From Melanopsichium pennsylvanicum (lineage: Eukaryota; Basidiomycota; Ustilaginomycetes; Ustilaginales): a DNA stretch of 20,894 nt. This document shows positions 6,944-16,361 of this stretch, one piece after another (position 1 is the stretch's first letter; each line of letters starts with the position of its first letter). Both the position numbers and the translations under genes were made by a program. Where the stretch lies: NCBI GenBank assembly GCA_900208305.1, contig OAPG01000055.1:1-20894 (forward strand), written 5' to 3'. Under the pieces are notes generated by a model that searched no databases, was not told the origin of the DNA, and saw nothing but the letters and a program-made list of their open reading frames with translations.

Positions 6944-8422
6944 TTATCCAGTACCTGATAGTTCGTAACATTTGTTGATATATCTTCTTATTTTTTTGGA
7001 GTCAGTATAACCAATATATTTAGCAGCTTCTTGAGAATTAGTAAACTCAGGACCTACTTGATTTAGAGTAGTACTGTCAATTAGAATATATTTTCCAGTA
7101 GGGATACAATTAACATCAAAATAGTCTGGATAAATTAGCCCATAATCTTTGTTTCGAGAGGAAAGAGTTCCAGAAGGTCGTACTGATTCATCTTGGAAAA
7201 TTGTAACTGATTTATCCATTGCAGGTGCTGTAATATAATGAGTTGGTGTGATATTTACATTTCTTGTAAAAGTTCTAGTATTAATACCTGTTGCGGCCTC
7301 TTTGTGAATAAAAAAAGGAACGTTACCTTCTTGATCGATAAGTTTAGTTTTATAACTTGTTATACCAAATTTATCTTGGAAAGCTGTAGAGGACCAATTC
7401 ATATAATCAAAAATAACACCTTGGCTAGAATACCAAGAAGGAAGATTATAAGCATGAATTGACTGTTCAACCAGACGAACACGGTGTTTGCTATAGTGTG
7501 CTAGAATATTTGAATAGATGGGCATGTCTGAAGTAGGGATACTATATTTGGATATATAATCTTTAAAAAGATTACTAGTAGTATATAGAACACCCCATTT
7601 TAGATTGGAGATACCACCAATTCTTGCAACATTACGTGCAAAAGATACATCCTCTCTAGGAAGACCCTTAATAAAACGATCCACATTTTTGTAATAGTTT
7701 TCCATTCTATTTTCAATATTAATACTAGATCCGACATTTACTAGACAATTTTCCATAGTAGTGAAAGAGTATACTACAGATTTATTCTTAAAATCTGCAA
7801 ACAGCTTACGATCAAGAACGTTATCCAGATTCGATAGCTTCGTATAATTACAAATAGAATTTGGTTCGATAGATGACTTTAGAATACCAGTATTGTCAGA
7901 AGGTTTAATAAGAATGTCATAACAATTTTCAATAAGGTAATCGGCTAGATGAATATTATTTTTTTTACAAAAATATAGCATTCTATTTAGTGTTTCTCTA
8001 CTTTTATCTACATTCTTATAATTATACCAAGGAATATAAGATTCATTAGTAATAATTGCAGTTTTATTACTAATACCCATACCATTTTCATCTTCTTGAC
8101 AGTAAATAGTTTTAAGAAAAGAAAACGGAGAATTAGGAAAATAATTGAAAAAAGAAAAATCATTGGAAAAAATAGATGCATAATTATATAAATTATTTAC
8201 TACCCATTCTTCTTTAAAAATAATCCAAACAAAAAGTCTAGTAATAAGAAATAGATAAAAAGGATTACACAGCATGAAGATTATAGAGATTTTCATTAGA
8301 TATGTACCATACATCATTTTATATTGCGCTATTTTTGCACAAAATACAAAAAGAATTACAAAAATAAAAGTAATAACTGGAATTAGAGCATTTTTCATCA
8401 CTAAAGTAGGTATAGTTAACAT
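6944..8422 (-). CDS. GIY-YIG-type homing endonuclease with hydrophobic N-terminus (left, intact)
   Basis: 492 residues from ATG8422; a GTG just upstream is also open. Residues about 11-31 and 43-69 are strongly hydrophobic and could span a membrane, which is unusual for this family. A GIY-YIG core follows: VVYSF (216-220) in place of GIY, VNVGSS (228-233) in place of YIG, Arg239 at the conserved Arg, and a LVEQSIHAYN block with Glu319 as the likely metal-binding Glu. The C-terminus (about 445-485) contains FTNSQEAAKYIGY, resembling a NUMOD-type DNA-binding repeat. It would bind and cut a homing site, probably in atp6, whose spare tail lies just downstream. Codon use differs from the core genes: 10 AGA to 7 CGN Arg codons and many TTA and ATA. 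GIY and YIG residues are imperfect, so activity is uncertain. Confidence 0.78.
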   Translation of the reverse strand: MLTIPTLVMKNALIPVITFIFVILFVFCAKIAQYKMMYGTYLMKISIIFMLCNPFYLFLITRLFVWIIFKEEWVVNNLYNYASIFSNDFSFFNYFPNSPFSFLKTIYCQEDENGMGISNKTAIITNESYIPWYNYKNVDKSRETLNRMLYFCKKNNIHLADYLIENCYDILIKPSDNTGILKSSIEPNSICNYTKLSNLDNVLDRKLFADFKNKSVVYSFTTMENCLVNVGSSINIENRMENYYKNVDRFIKGLPREDVSFARNVARIGGISNLKWGVLYTTSNLFKDYISKYSIPTSDMPIYSNILAHYSKHRVRLVEQSIHAYNLPSWYSSQGVIFDYMNWSSTAFQDKFGITSYKTKLIDQEGNVPFFIHKEAATGINTRTFTRNVNITPTHYITAPAMDKSVTIFQDESVRPSGTLSSRNKDYGLIYPDYFDVNCIPTGKYILIDSTTLNQVGPEFTNSQEAAKYIGYTDSKKIRRYINKCYELSGTG

Positions 8423-8468
8423 CACTTTTCATAGAATATACATAAGAAGTATAAACATTAAAGAATCC

Positions 8469-8576
8469 CTAAACCATGAAACCAAATAGATGAAAATAAT
8501 ATACTACTAGAAGTACTATAATAGTAATATTTGAAATGATTCTAGTAATACTACTTGAGAAAAATTTGTTAGTCAT
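8469..8576 (-). CDS. Possible 35-residue membrane peptide ORF (left)
   Basis: ATG8576 to TAG8469 encodes 35 residues beginning MTNKFFSSS, with a hydrophobic run ITIIVLLVVYYFHLFGFMV. It lies just upstream of the endonuclease ORF on the same strand but in a different frame, and the frame stays open beyond the TAG for about 45 codons. It may be an upstream part of the endonuclease reading frame broken by mutation, or chance. The sequence is the same in both arms. No family is recognised. Confidence 0.25.
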   Translation of the reverse strand: MTNKFFSSSITRIISNITIIVLLVVYYFHLFGFMV

Positions 8577-8726
8577 TTCAAAATAAATAATTAAGTTCAT
8601 AGTACATATTGTAACTATTATGTAGACATTAAAATTGCATAGTTAATTTGATAATTCTAGAGATTTCTTTTTCTTCACTAACTTTTAAGCTCAAATTGGT
8701 AAAAACTTTTGTATAAGAATAGATAA

Positions 8727-8796
8727 GGAGATATAACTTAAAGGTAGAGTAGTTCGCTTCTAATGAATTTGTATTGGTTCGATTCCATTTATCTTA
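8727..8796 (+). tRNA. trnR: tRNA-Arg(UCU), left copy
   Basis: The D arm is ACTT/GAGT with an AAAGGTA loop. The anticodon stem GTTCG/TGAAT carries loop CTTCTAA, giving anticodon TCT, which reads AGA/AGG. The T loop is TTCGATT with stem ATTGG/CCATT (one T-T mismatch). The acceptor GGAGATA pairs with TATCTTA except at the terminal pair (G-A), with one G-U next to it. It is antisense to the surrounding atp6-endonuclease block. The imperfect T stem and acceptor end may be a lost base, a reduced tRNA, or a site of tRNA editing; the mirror copy has the same sequence. Confidence 0.75.
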
Positions 8797-8810
8797 TTTT
8801 TAATTTCTTT

Positions 8811-8832
8811 TTCTGCGCTGGCGCGACTAAAA
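8811..8832 (+). repeat. GC cluster next to tRNA-Arg
   Basis: Identical over 22 bases to 2217-2238, with core TGCGCTGGCGC. It lies 15 bases after the tRNA-Arg 3' end, followed by an A/T hairpin (AAAATCG then AAGATTTT). Confidence 0.75.
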
Positions 8833-8898
8833 AATCGAATAAGATTTTACAAGGGGTTTCTATTTACTATGATTACTACTATTAAAAATTAGGATAAC

Positions 8899-9213
8899 TC
8901 AGATAAAATAAATTAGGATAACTTGAATTGAATCTCTCATATCGTTAAATGGCAGATTTCGTAGGTTGGTGTGTGAATACGGAAGAATATAAATATTTCC
9001 ACCATGTTTTTTACACATATCCATAATTTTATGTGTTGCAGGTTCTTTTTTTAATAGGTATTTATAACATGTTCTAGAAATGTGTGTTGTAAATTCTGAG
9101 TGATAAATGGATGCTTTTTTATCACTTCCTATTGGCACAATAATTATAAAACCTGACGTAGTTTTACTAGTATTACGATTAGGTTTACCATACTTTTCTA
9201 TTACTTTCTTCAT
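8899..9213 (-). CDS. Unrecognised 104-residue ORF (left)
   Basis: ATG9213 to TGA8899. The product is basic (MKKVIEKYGKPNRN) with a SGFIIIVPIGSDKKASIYH segment and a central CYKYLLKKEP stretch. I do not recognise a family. The position, downstream of atp6 within the insertion that also carries the endonuclease and the spare atp6 tail, suggests it belongs to the mobile segment, perhaps as a piece of an older endonuclease. It uses both AGA and CGN Arg codons, unlike core genes. Both arms carry the same open frame, which mildly supports it being real. Confidence 0.4.
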   Translation of the reverse strand: MKKVIEKYGKPNRNTSKTTSGFIIIVPIGSDKKASIYHSEFTTHISRTCYKYLLKKEPATHKIMDMCKKHGGNIYILPYSHTNLRNLPFNDMRDSIQVILIYFI

Positions 9214-9234
9214 TTTATTCTTTTCTTTCTTATC

Positions 9235-9512
9235 TCAAGGAAATTTAATGACCTCAATTTGTTTCAGGTCTTCAAAAATAAATCGGTAGAGAATCGAAAT
9301 AAATTTGTGAGGGCTAATTGAAGTATCAAAGTTACTACTAATACTAGTAAAAATTTGCATCAGATTAGTATAAGTATAAAAGATGGACACATTTTTGAAT
9401 ACTGTACCGCAGGAAAGGGGAGTATCCAATTAATCTTTTTTAGAAAAGATTCATTAGCAACTAGCACTTTAGTTACTAGAATTATTGAAACTTTAGTAAA
9501 ACCTCTACTCAT
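9235..9512 (-). CDS. Two overlapping small ORFs starting at the atp6 stop (left)
   Basis: The base after the atp6 TAA begins an ATG (9512). This frame runs 50 codons (MSRGFTKVS...) to a TGA at 9360-9362. The A of that TGA begins an ATG in another frame (9360), which continues through NFDTSISPHKFISILYRF to a TGA at 9235. The TGATG overlap is compatible with translational coupling or with one ancestral ORF split by a frameshift. It contains AGA, ATA and TTA codons like the endonuclease ORFs. No family is recognised. Both arms carry the same arrangement. Confidence 0.35.
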
Positions 9513-10277
9513 TTAATGTAGATCAATAGCATCTTTAAGATATGAACATGTTAGAACACAGAATACGTAAGCTTGAATAAATGAAACTGCAATTTCTAGT
9601 CCAATAATACCAGTAAAAATGATAAATGGTAGTACAGTCAGTACTGAAACAATAAAAGTAGAAGTAAATAGAGGAGCCAGGAATCCTGAAAGGATTTTCA
9701 TTAGAACGTGTCCTGCTGTAACGTTAGCAAATAGCCGAACTCCAAGTGAGAAAGCTCGTGCTAGATATGAAATCAGCTCAATAGGTACTAGTAGAGGTAC
9801 TAGTCCTAGAGGTGTACCTGAAGGAACAAAGAATGAGAAGAAGTGTACTTTGTGTAGTCGTAGACCAAGAATTGTAACTCCAATAAAGATTGTCATACTT
9901 AGACCAATACTTACCATAATTGATGTAGCTACTGTAAATCCATATGGTACGTTACCACTTAGATTAGCAATTAGGATAAAGAAGAATAGTGAGTAGATAA
10001 ATGGAAGGTACATCTCGTTAGCAGCACCAATTTGTGATTTAACTAGTCCGTGTACTGAAGCAAAACTACTTTCTAGTGCAATACTCCATCGACTTGGAAT
10101 TAGTTGGTGGTTGTTACTTCCCATAATATGAAGTGATAGTACTAGATATACAGTTAGAATTGTATATAGTCCTAGATTTGTTAGACTTAGATTAACGTAT
10201 CCAAGTACAGGTAGATTTAGAGAAATAAGACTAGTTACTTCAAATTGCTCTAGTGGTGAATGAATTAGGAATGCCAT
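9513..10277 (-). CDS. atp6: ATP synthase subunit a (left copy, intact)
   Basis: Subunit a of the F0 proton channel in the inner membrane. It has 254 residues, close to the usual fungal length, and begins MAFLIHSPLEQFEV as in other fungal Atp6 precursors. The key block LGVRLFANVTAGH contains the essential Arg181 facing the c-ring, and a GLEIAVSFIQAYVF helix follows near the C-terminus. Leu codons are CTA/CTT and Arg is CGA/CGG. Residues from Lys194 onward exist in a second diverged version at 6423-6608, and the junction lies at a short palindrome AATCCTTTCAGGATT (9682-9696). The most economical reading is that this C-terminus was imported with the endonuclease. atp8 is upstream on the same strand, so the two are probably co-transcribed. 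Confidence 0.97.
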   Translation of the reverse strand: MAFLIHSPLEQFEVTSLISLNLPVLGYVNLSLTNLGLYTILTVYLVLSLHIMGSNNHQLIPSRWSIALESSFASVHGLVKSQIGAANEMYLPFIYSLFFFILIANLSGNVPYGFTVATSIMVSIGLSMTIFIGVTILGLRLHKVHFFSFFVPSGTPLGLVPLLVPIELISYLARAFSLGVRLFANVTAGHVLMKILSGFLAPLFTSTFIVSVLTVLPFIIFTGIIGLEIAVSFIQAYVFCVLTCSYLKDAIDLH

Positions 10278-10775
10278 TGCATAAAATAATATTAATTGGA
10301 TTGTTACTTAATGTTTTTTTAATAGTTGCTACACCCCTATAAATTAAATGCTAGCTAGCAACACTGATAACAAAATAGATCCTTTTTCATTTTTAGCGCA
10401 ATAAATTTTGCGCTTGCGCTGCGCTTGCGCGCGGGGTTCAATTTGAAATAATGTTAAAGCTTTCTTCTTTCCTATAAAATAGTATAAAATGCCACCGCCG
10501 ATTTTTCTGTTTTATAGACCGCATATTCTATTTAGCTATCGGCTGACACTCTAAAAGAATCCGCTACGCGCTATATTTATATTTATTTACTAAAAGGAGG
10601 CTGTCTATTTTTATCACACCCTTATAAAATAAAATCGAAAATAAAATCGAAAATAAAATCTACGATTTCTTTTTAAGAGTGAGTGTGCTGGCGCTGCGCT
10701 GGCGCTGCTATAAAAATATAGGAGATATTTTAGTGGGGGGGAAAAGATCGTAAAAGTAATAACGATCTTCTTTAA
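10278..10775. other. Spacer between atp8 and atp6 with GC clusters and repeats
   Basis: No gene is supported. It contains a GC cluster at about 10410-10437 (TGCGCTTGCGC motifs), one near 10560-10571 (CCGCTACGCGCT), and one at 10685-10709 carrying the shared GCGCTGGCGC core. A 12-base tandem repeat (ATAAAATCGAAA, about 2.6 copies) lies at 10626-10662. CTAGCTAGC lies near 10351. These would be transcribed between atp8 and atp6 and could form stable hairpins. Confidence 0.6.
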
Positions 10776-10922
10776 TTAAAGTTTAGTAATGTACATTCGT
10801 GAAACAAATAGTTCTACAAAAGCTGGTAGGATGTATTTAGAAAATACAAATAGTAGTACAAATAGTCCTAGGAATGCAAATGAGATTTGATTTACGAAGT
10901 AAAAAGGTAGTAGTTGAGGCAT
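10776..10922 (-). CDS. atp8: ATP synthase subunit 8 (left copy)
   Basis: 48 residues starting [15 protein letters not shown], the classic fungal Atp8 opening. A membrane helix (about 13-28) and a basic C-terminal end (SRMYITKL) follow. It is a peripheral-stalk component of F0 in the inner membrane. Length and sequence match fungal Atp8, and the right-arm copy is identical in length. It lies between cox1 and atp6 on one strand, the yeast order. Confidence 0.96.
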
Positions 10923-11356
10923 TATTTATCAATCAATAAAATAGTTACAAACTAGTAGACTATAGCCTTGTAATATATATATAATCGTTTTCTATTATAT
11001 AGCAGCTATAAAATAGAAGATTTTAGTAGCCGGATTTAATTAATAATACGGGCTTAGTCTCTACTGGAACTGTTACTACTATTTAAGCCTAAAAATGGGG
11101 CTTTCTTTTTCCAGTTTTTCTTTTTATAAAAAGGAACAATAAAATTGATTCCCTCATAAATTTTCTAACCGTTAGAAAAAGGATAGTATATTTTTCTTAA
11201 TAATATTTTGTGCTCCGTTAAAAAATCGGAAGATTTTAGTAGGTCGATTATAGTAATTACTAGAAAATAGAAAACACTAGATAGTTTGTTCCGCTAAGGA
11301 GATGGGTAAGAAGGGGAGTGCGTCCCACCATGATATTCTATAATTTTATATATAAA
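10923..11356. other. Spacer between cox1 and atp8
   Basis: AT-rich with A/T hairpins near 11005-11025 and 11222-11240. A CTAACCGTTAG self-complementary motif lies near 11165-11175. No gene is seen. Confidence 0.5.
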
Positions 11357-12377
<1,021 letters not shown>

Positions 12378-12431
12378 TCCTATGTTACAAGATCCTTATT
12401 TTTCTAATTGGCTTTGTTTTTATTGAATGAA
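12378..12431. other. Unpaired spacer at the axis of the palindrome
   Basis: The last clear pairing is AAAGTCC (12371-12377) with GGACTTT (12432-12438). The roughly 54 bases between show no further inverted match. Single-base noise around it makes the exact axis uncertain by tens of bases. Confidence 0.6.
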
Positions 12432-13429
<998 letters not shown>

Positions 13430-13863
13430 TTTATATATAAAATATAGAATATCATGGTGGGACGCACTCCCCTTCTTACCCATCTCCTTAGCGGAACAAA
13501 CTATCTAGTGTTTTCTATTTTCTAGTAATTACTATAATCGACCTACTAAAATCTTCCGATTTTTTAACGGAGCACAAAATATTATTAAGAAAAATATACT
13601 ATCCTTTTTCTAACGGTTAGAAAATTTATGAGGGGAATCAATTTTATTGTTCCTTTTTATAAAAAGAAAAACTGGAAAAAGAAAGCCCCATTTTTAGGCT
13701 TAAATAGTAGTAACAGTTCCAGTAGAGACTAAGCCCGTATTATTAATTAAATCCGGCTACTAAAATCTTCTATTTTATAGCTGCTATATAATAGAAAACG
13801 ATTATATATATATTACAAGGCTATAGTCTACTAGTTTGTAACTATTTTATTGATTGATAAATA
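13430..13863. other. Spacer between cox1 and atp8 (right copy)
   Basis: Mirror of 10923-11356, with the same A/T hairpins and the CTAACGGTTAG motif. No gene. Confidence 0.5.
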
Positions 13864-14010
13864 ATGCCTCAACTACTACCTTTTTACTTCGTAAATCAAA
13901 TCTCATTTGCATTCCTAGGACTATTTGTACTACTATTTGTATTTTCTAAATACATCCTACCAGCTTTTGTAGAACTATTTGTTTCACGAATGTACATTAC
14001 TAAACTTTAA
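13864..14010 (+). CDS. atp8: ATP synthase subunit 8 (right copy)
   Basis: 48 residues from ATG13864 to TAA14008-14010, encoding the same Atp8 as the left copy without a difference in length. It has an MPQLLPF start, one membrane helix and a basic C-terminus. Confidence 0.96.
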
Positions 14011-14507
14011 TTAAAGAAGATCGTTATTACTTTTACGATCTTTTCCCCCCACTAAAATATCTCCTATATTTTTATAGCAGCGCCAGCGCAGCGCCAGCAC
14101 ACTCACTCTTAAAAAGAAATCGTAGATTTTATTTTCGATTTTATTTTCGATTTTATTTTATAAGGGTGTGATAAAAATAGACAGCCTCCTTTTAGTAAAT
14201 AAATATAAATATAGCGCGTAGCGGATTCTTTTAGAGTGTCAGCCGATAGCTAAATAGAATATGCGGTCTATAAAACAGAAAAATCGGCGGTGGCATTTTA
14301 TACTATTTTATAGGAAAGAAGAAAGCTTTAACATTATTTCAAATTGAACCCCGCGCGCAAGCGCAGCGCAAGCGCAAAATTTATTGCGCTAAAAATGAAA
14401 AAGGATCTATTTTGTTATCAGTGTTGCTAGCTAGCATTTAATTTATAGGGGTGTAGCAACTATTAAAAAAACATTAAGTAACAATCCAATTAATATTATT
14501 TTATGCA
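14011..14507. other. Spacer between atp8 and atp6 (right copy)
   Basis: Mirror of 10278-10775. It contains the same GC clusters (about 14077-14101 and 14348-14376) and the TTTTATTTTCGA 12-base tandem repeat (about 14123-14160). Confidence 0.6.
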
Positions 14508-15271
14508 ATGGCATTCCTAATTCATTCACCACTAGAGCAATTTGAAGTAACTAGTCTTATTTCTCTAAATCTACCTGTACTTGGATACGTTAATCTAAGT
14601 CTAACAAATCTAGGACTATATACAATTCTAACTGTATATCTAGTACTATCACTTCATATTATGGGAAGTAACAACCACCAACTAATTCCAAGTCGATGGA
14701 GTATTGCACTAGAAAGTAGTTTTGCTTCAGTACACGGACTAGTTAAATCACAAATTGGTGCTGCTAACGAGATGTACCTTCCATTTATCTACTCACTATT
14801 CTTCTTTATCCTAATTGCTAATCTAAGTGTAACGTACCATATGGATTTACAGTAGCTACATCAATTATGGTAAGTATTGGTCTAAGTATGACAATCTTTA
14901 TTGGAGTTACAATTCTTGGTCTACGACTACACAAAGTACACTTCTTCTCATTCTTTGTTCCTTCAGGTACACCTCTAGGACTAGTACCTCTACTAGTACC
15001 TATTGAGCTGATTTCATATCTAGCACGAGCTTTCTCACTTGGAGTTCGGCTATTTGCTAACGTTACAGCAGGACACGTTCTAATGAAAATCCTTTCAGGA
15101 TTCCTGGCTCCTCTATTTACTTCTACTTTTATTGTTTCAGTACTGACTGTACTACCATTTATCATTTTTACTGGTATTATTGGACTAGAAATTGCAGTTT
15201 CATTTATTCAAGCTTACGTATTCTGTGTTCTAACATGTTCATATCTTAAAGATGCTATTGATCTACATTAA
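14508..15271 (+). CDS. atp6: ATP synthase subunit a (right copy, one-base frameshift)
   Basis: Same gene as 9513-10277. After ILIANLS a G is missing (AAGTGTAAC here, AAGTGGTAAC in the left copy, near 14829), so the first frame ends at a TAG about 10 codons later. The remainder (from MVSIGLSMTI, 14867) is open to the normal stop and keeps the LGVRLFANVTAGH block with the essential Arg. The loss is at a two-G run and is most easily a consensus error. If real, this copy is dead and only the left copy makes subunit a. Confidence 0.92.
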
Positions 15272-15549
15272 ATGAGTAGAGGTTTTACTAAAGTTTCAAT
15301 AATTCTAGTAACTAAAGTGCTAGTTGCTAATGAATCTTTTCTAAAAAAGATTAATTGGATACTCCCCTTTCCTGCGGTACAGTATTCAAAAATGTGTCCA
15401 TCTTTTATACTTATACTAATCTGATGCAAATTTTTACTAGTATTAGTAGTAACTTTGATACTTCAATTAGCCCTCACAAATTTATTTCGATTCTCTACCG
15501 ATTTATTTTTGAAGACCTGAAACAAATTGAGGTCATTAAATTTCCTTGA
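15272..15549 (+). CDS. Two overlapping small ORFs starting at the atp6 stop (right)
   Basis: Mirror of 9235-9512, with the same TGATG overlap at 15422-15426. The first ORF spans 15272-15424. The second continues in another frame to a TGA at 15547. Function unknown. Confidence 0.35.
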
Positions 15550-15570
15550 GATAAGAAAGAAAAGAATAAA

Positions 15571-15885
15571 ATGAAGAAAGTAATAGAAAAGTATGGTAAA
15601 CCTAATCGTAATACTAGTAAAACTACGTCAGGTTTTATAATTATTGTGCCAATAGGAAGTGATAAAAAAGCATCCATTTATCACTCAGAATTTACAACAC
15701 ACATTTCTAGAACATGTTATAAATACCTATTAAAAAAAGAACCTGCAACACATAAAATTATGGATATGTGTAAAAAACATGGTGGAAATATTTATATTCT
15801 TCCGTATTCACACACCAACCTACGAAATCTGCCATTTAACGATATGAGAGATTCAATTCAAGTTATCCTAATTTATTTTATCTGA
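15571..15885 (+). CDS. Unrecognised 104-residue ORF (right)
   Basis: Identical open frame to 8899-9213. It starts 21 bases after the preceding ORF's stop, across an A-rich stretch (GATAAGAAAGAAAAG), which hints at a single ancestral reading unit. No known domain seen. Confidence 0.4.
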   Translation: MKKVIEKYGKPNRNTSKTTSGFIIIVPIGSDKKASIYHSEFTTHISRTCYKYLLKKEPATHKIMDMCKKHGGNIYILPYSHTNLRNLPFNDMRDSIQVILIYFI

Positions 15886-15951
15886 GTTATCCTAATTTTT
15901 AATAGTAGTAATCATAGTAAATAGAAACCCCTTGTAAAATCTTATTCGATT

Positions 15952-15973
15952 TTTTAGTCGCGCCAGCGCAGAA
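15952..15973 (-). repeat. GC cluster (right copy)
   Basis: Mirror of 8811-8832, with core CGCGCCAGCGCA. Confidence 0.75.
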
Positions 15974-15987
15974 AAAGAAATTAAAAA

Positions 15988-16057
15988 TAAGATAAATGGA
16001 ATCGAACCAATACAAATTCATTAGAAGCGAACTACTCTACCTTTAAGTTATATCTCC
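15988..16057 (-). tRNA. trnR: tRNA-Arg(UCU), right copy
   Basis: Mirror of 8727-8796 with no sequence difference, including the T-stem mismatch. The anticodon loop is at 16021-16027 (TTAGAAG on the plus strand). Sharing the odd bases argues against a random read error. Confidence 0.75.
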
Positions 16058-16207
16058 TTATCTATTCTTATACAAAAGTTTTTACCAATTTGAGCTTAAA
16101 AGTTAGTGAAGAAAAAGAAATCTCTAGAATTATCAAATTAACTATGCAATTTTAATGTCTACATAATAGTTACAATATGTACTATGAACTTAATTATTTA
16201 TTTTGAA

Positions 16208-16315
16208 ATGACTAACAAATTTTTCTCAAGTAGTATTACTAGAATCATTTCAAATATTACTATTATAGTACTTCTAGTAGTATATTATTTTCATCTATTT
16301 GGTTTCATGGTTTAG
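16208..16315 (+). CDS. Possible 35-residue membrane peptide ORF (right)
   Basis: Mirror of 8469-8576, identical. Its frame would remain open past the TAG to about 16460, overlapping the start of the endonuclease ORF in another frame. Confidence 0.25.
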   Translation: MTNKFFSSSITRIISNITIIVLLVVYYFHLFGFMV

Positions 16316-16361
16316 GGATTCTTTAATGTTTATACTTCTTATGTATATTCTATGAAAAGTG

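Noticed and set aside
7238..7462. Plus-strand ORF antisense to the endonuclease (and mirror 17322-17546)
   Set aside because: Entirely within the endonuclease coding region on the other strand, with no domain; a shadow frame.
8274..8489. Plus-strand ORF antisense to the endonuclease start (and mirror)
   Set aside because: Hydrophobic only because the opposite strand encodes hydrophobic residues with A/T-rich codons.
9619..9996. Plus-strand ORF antisense to atp6 (and mirror 14818-15165)
   Set aside because: Its composition reflects the CTA/CGA-rich atp6 codons read backwards; shadow frame.
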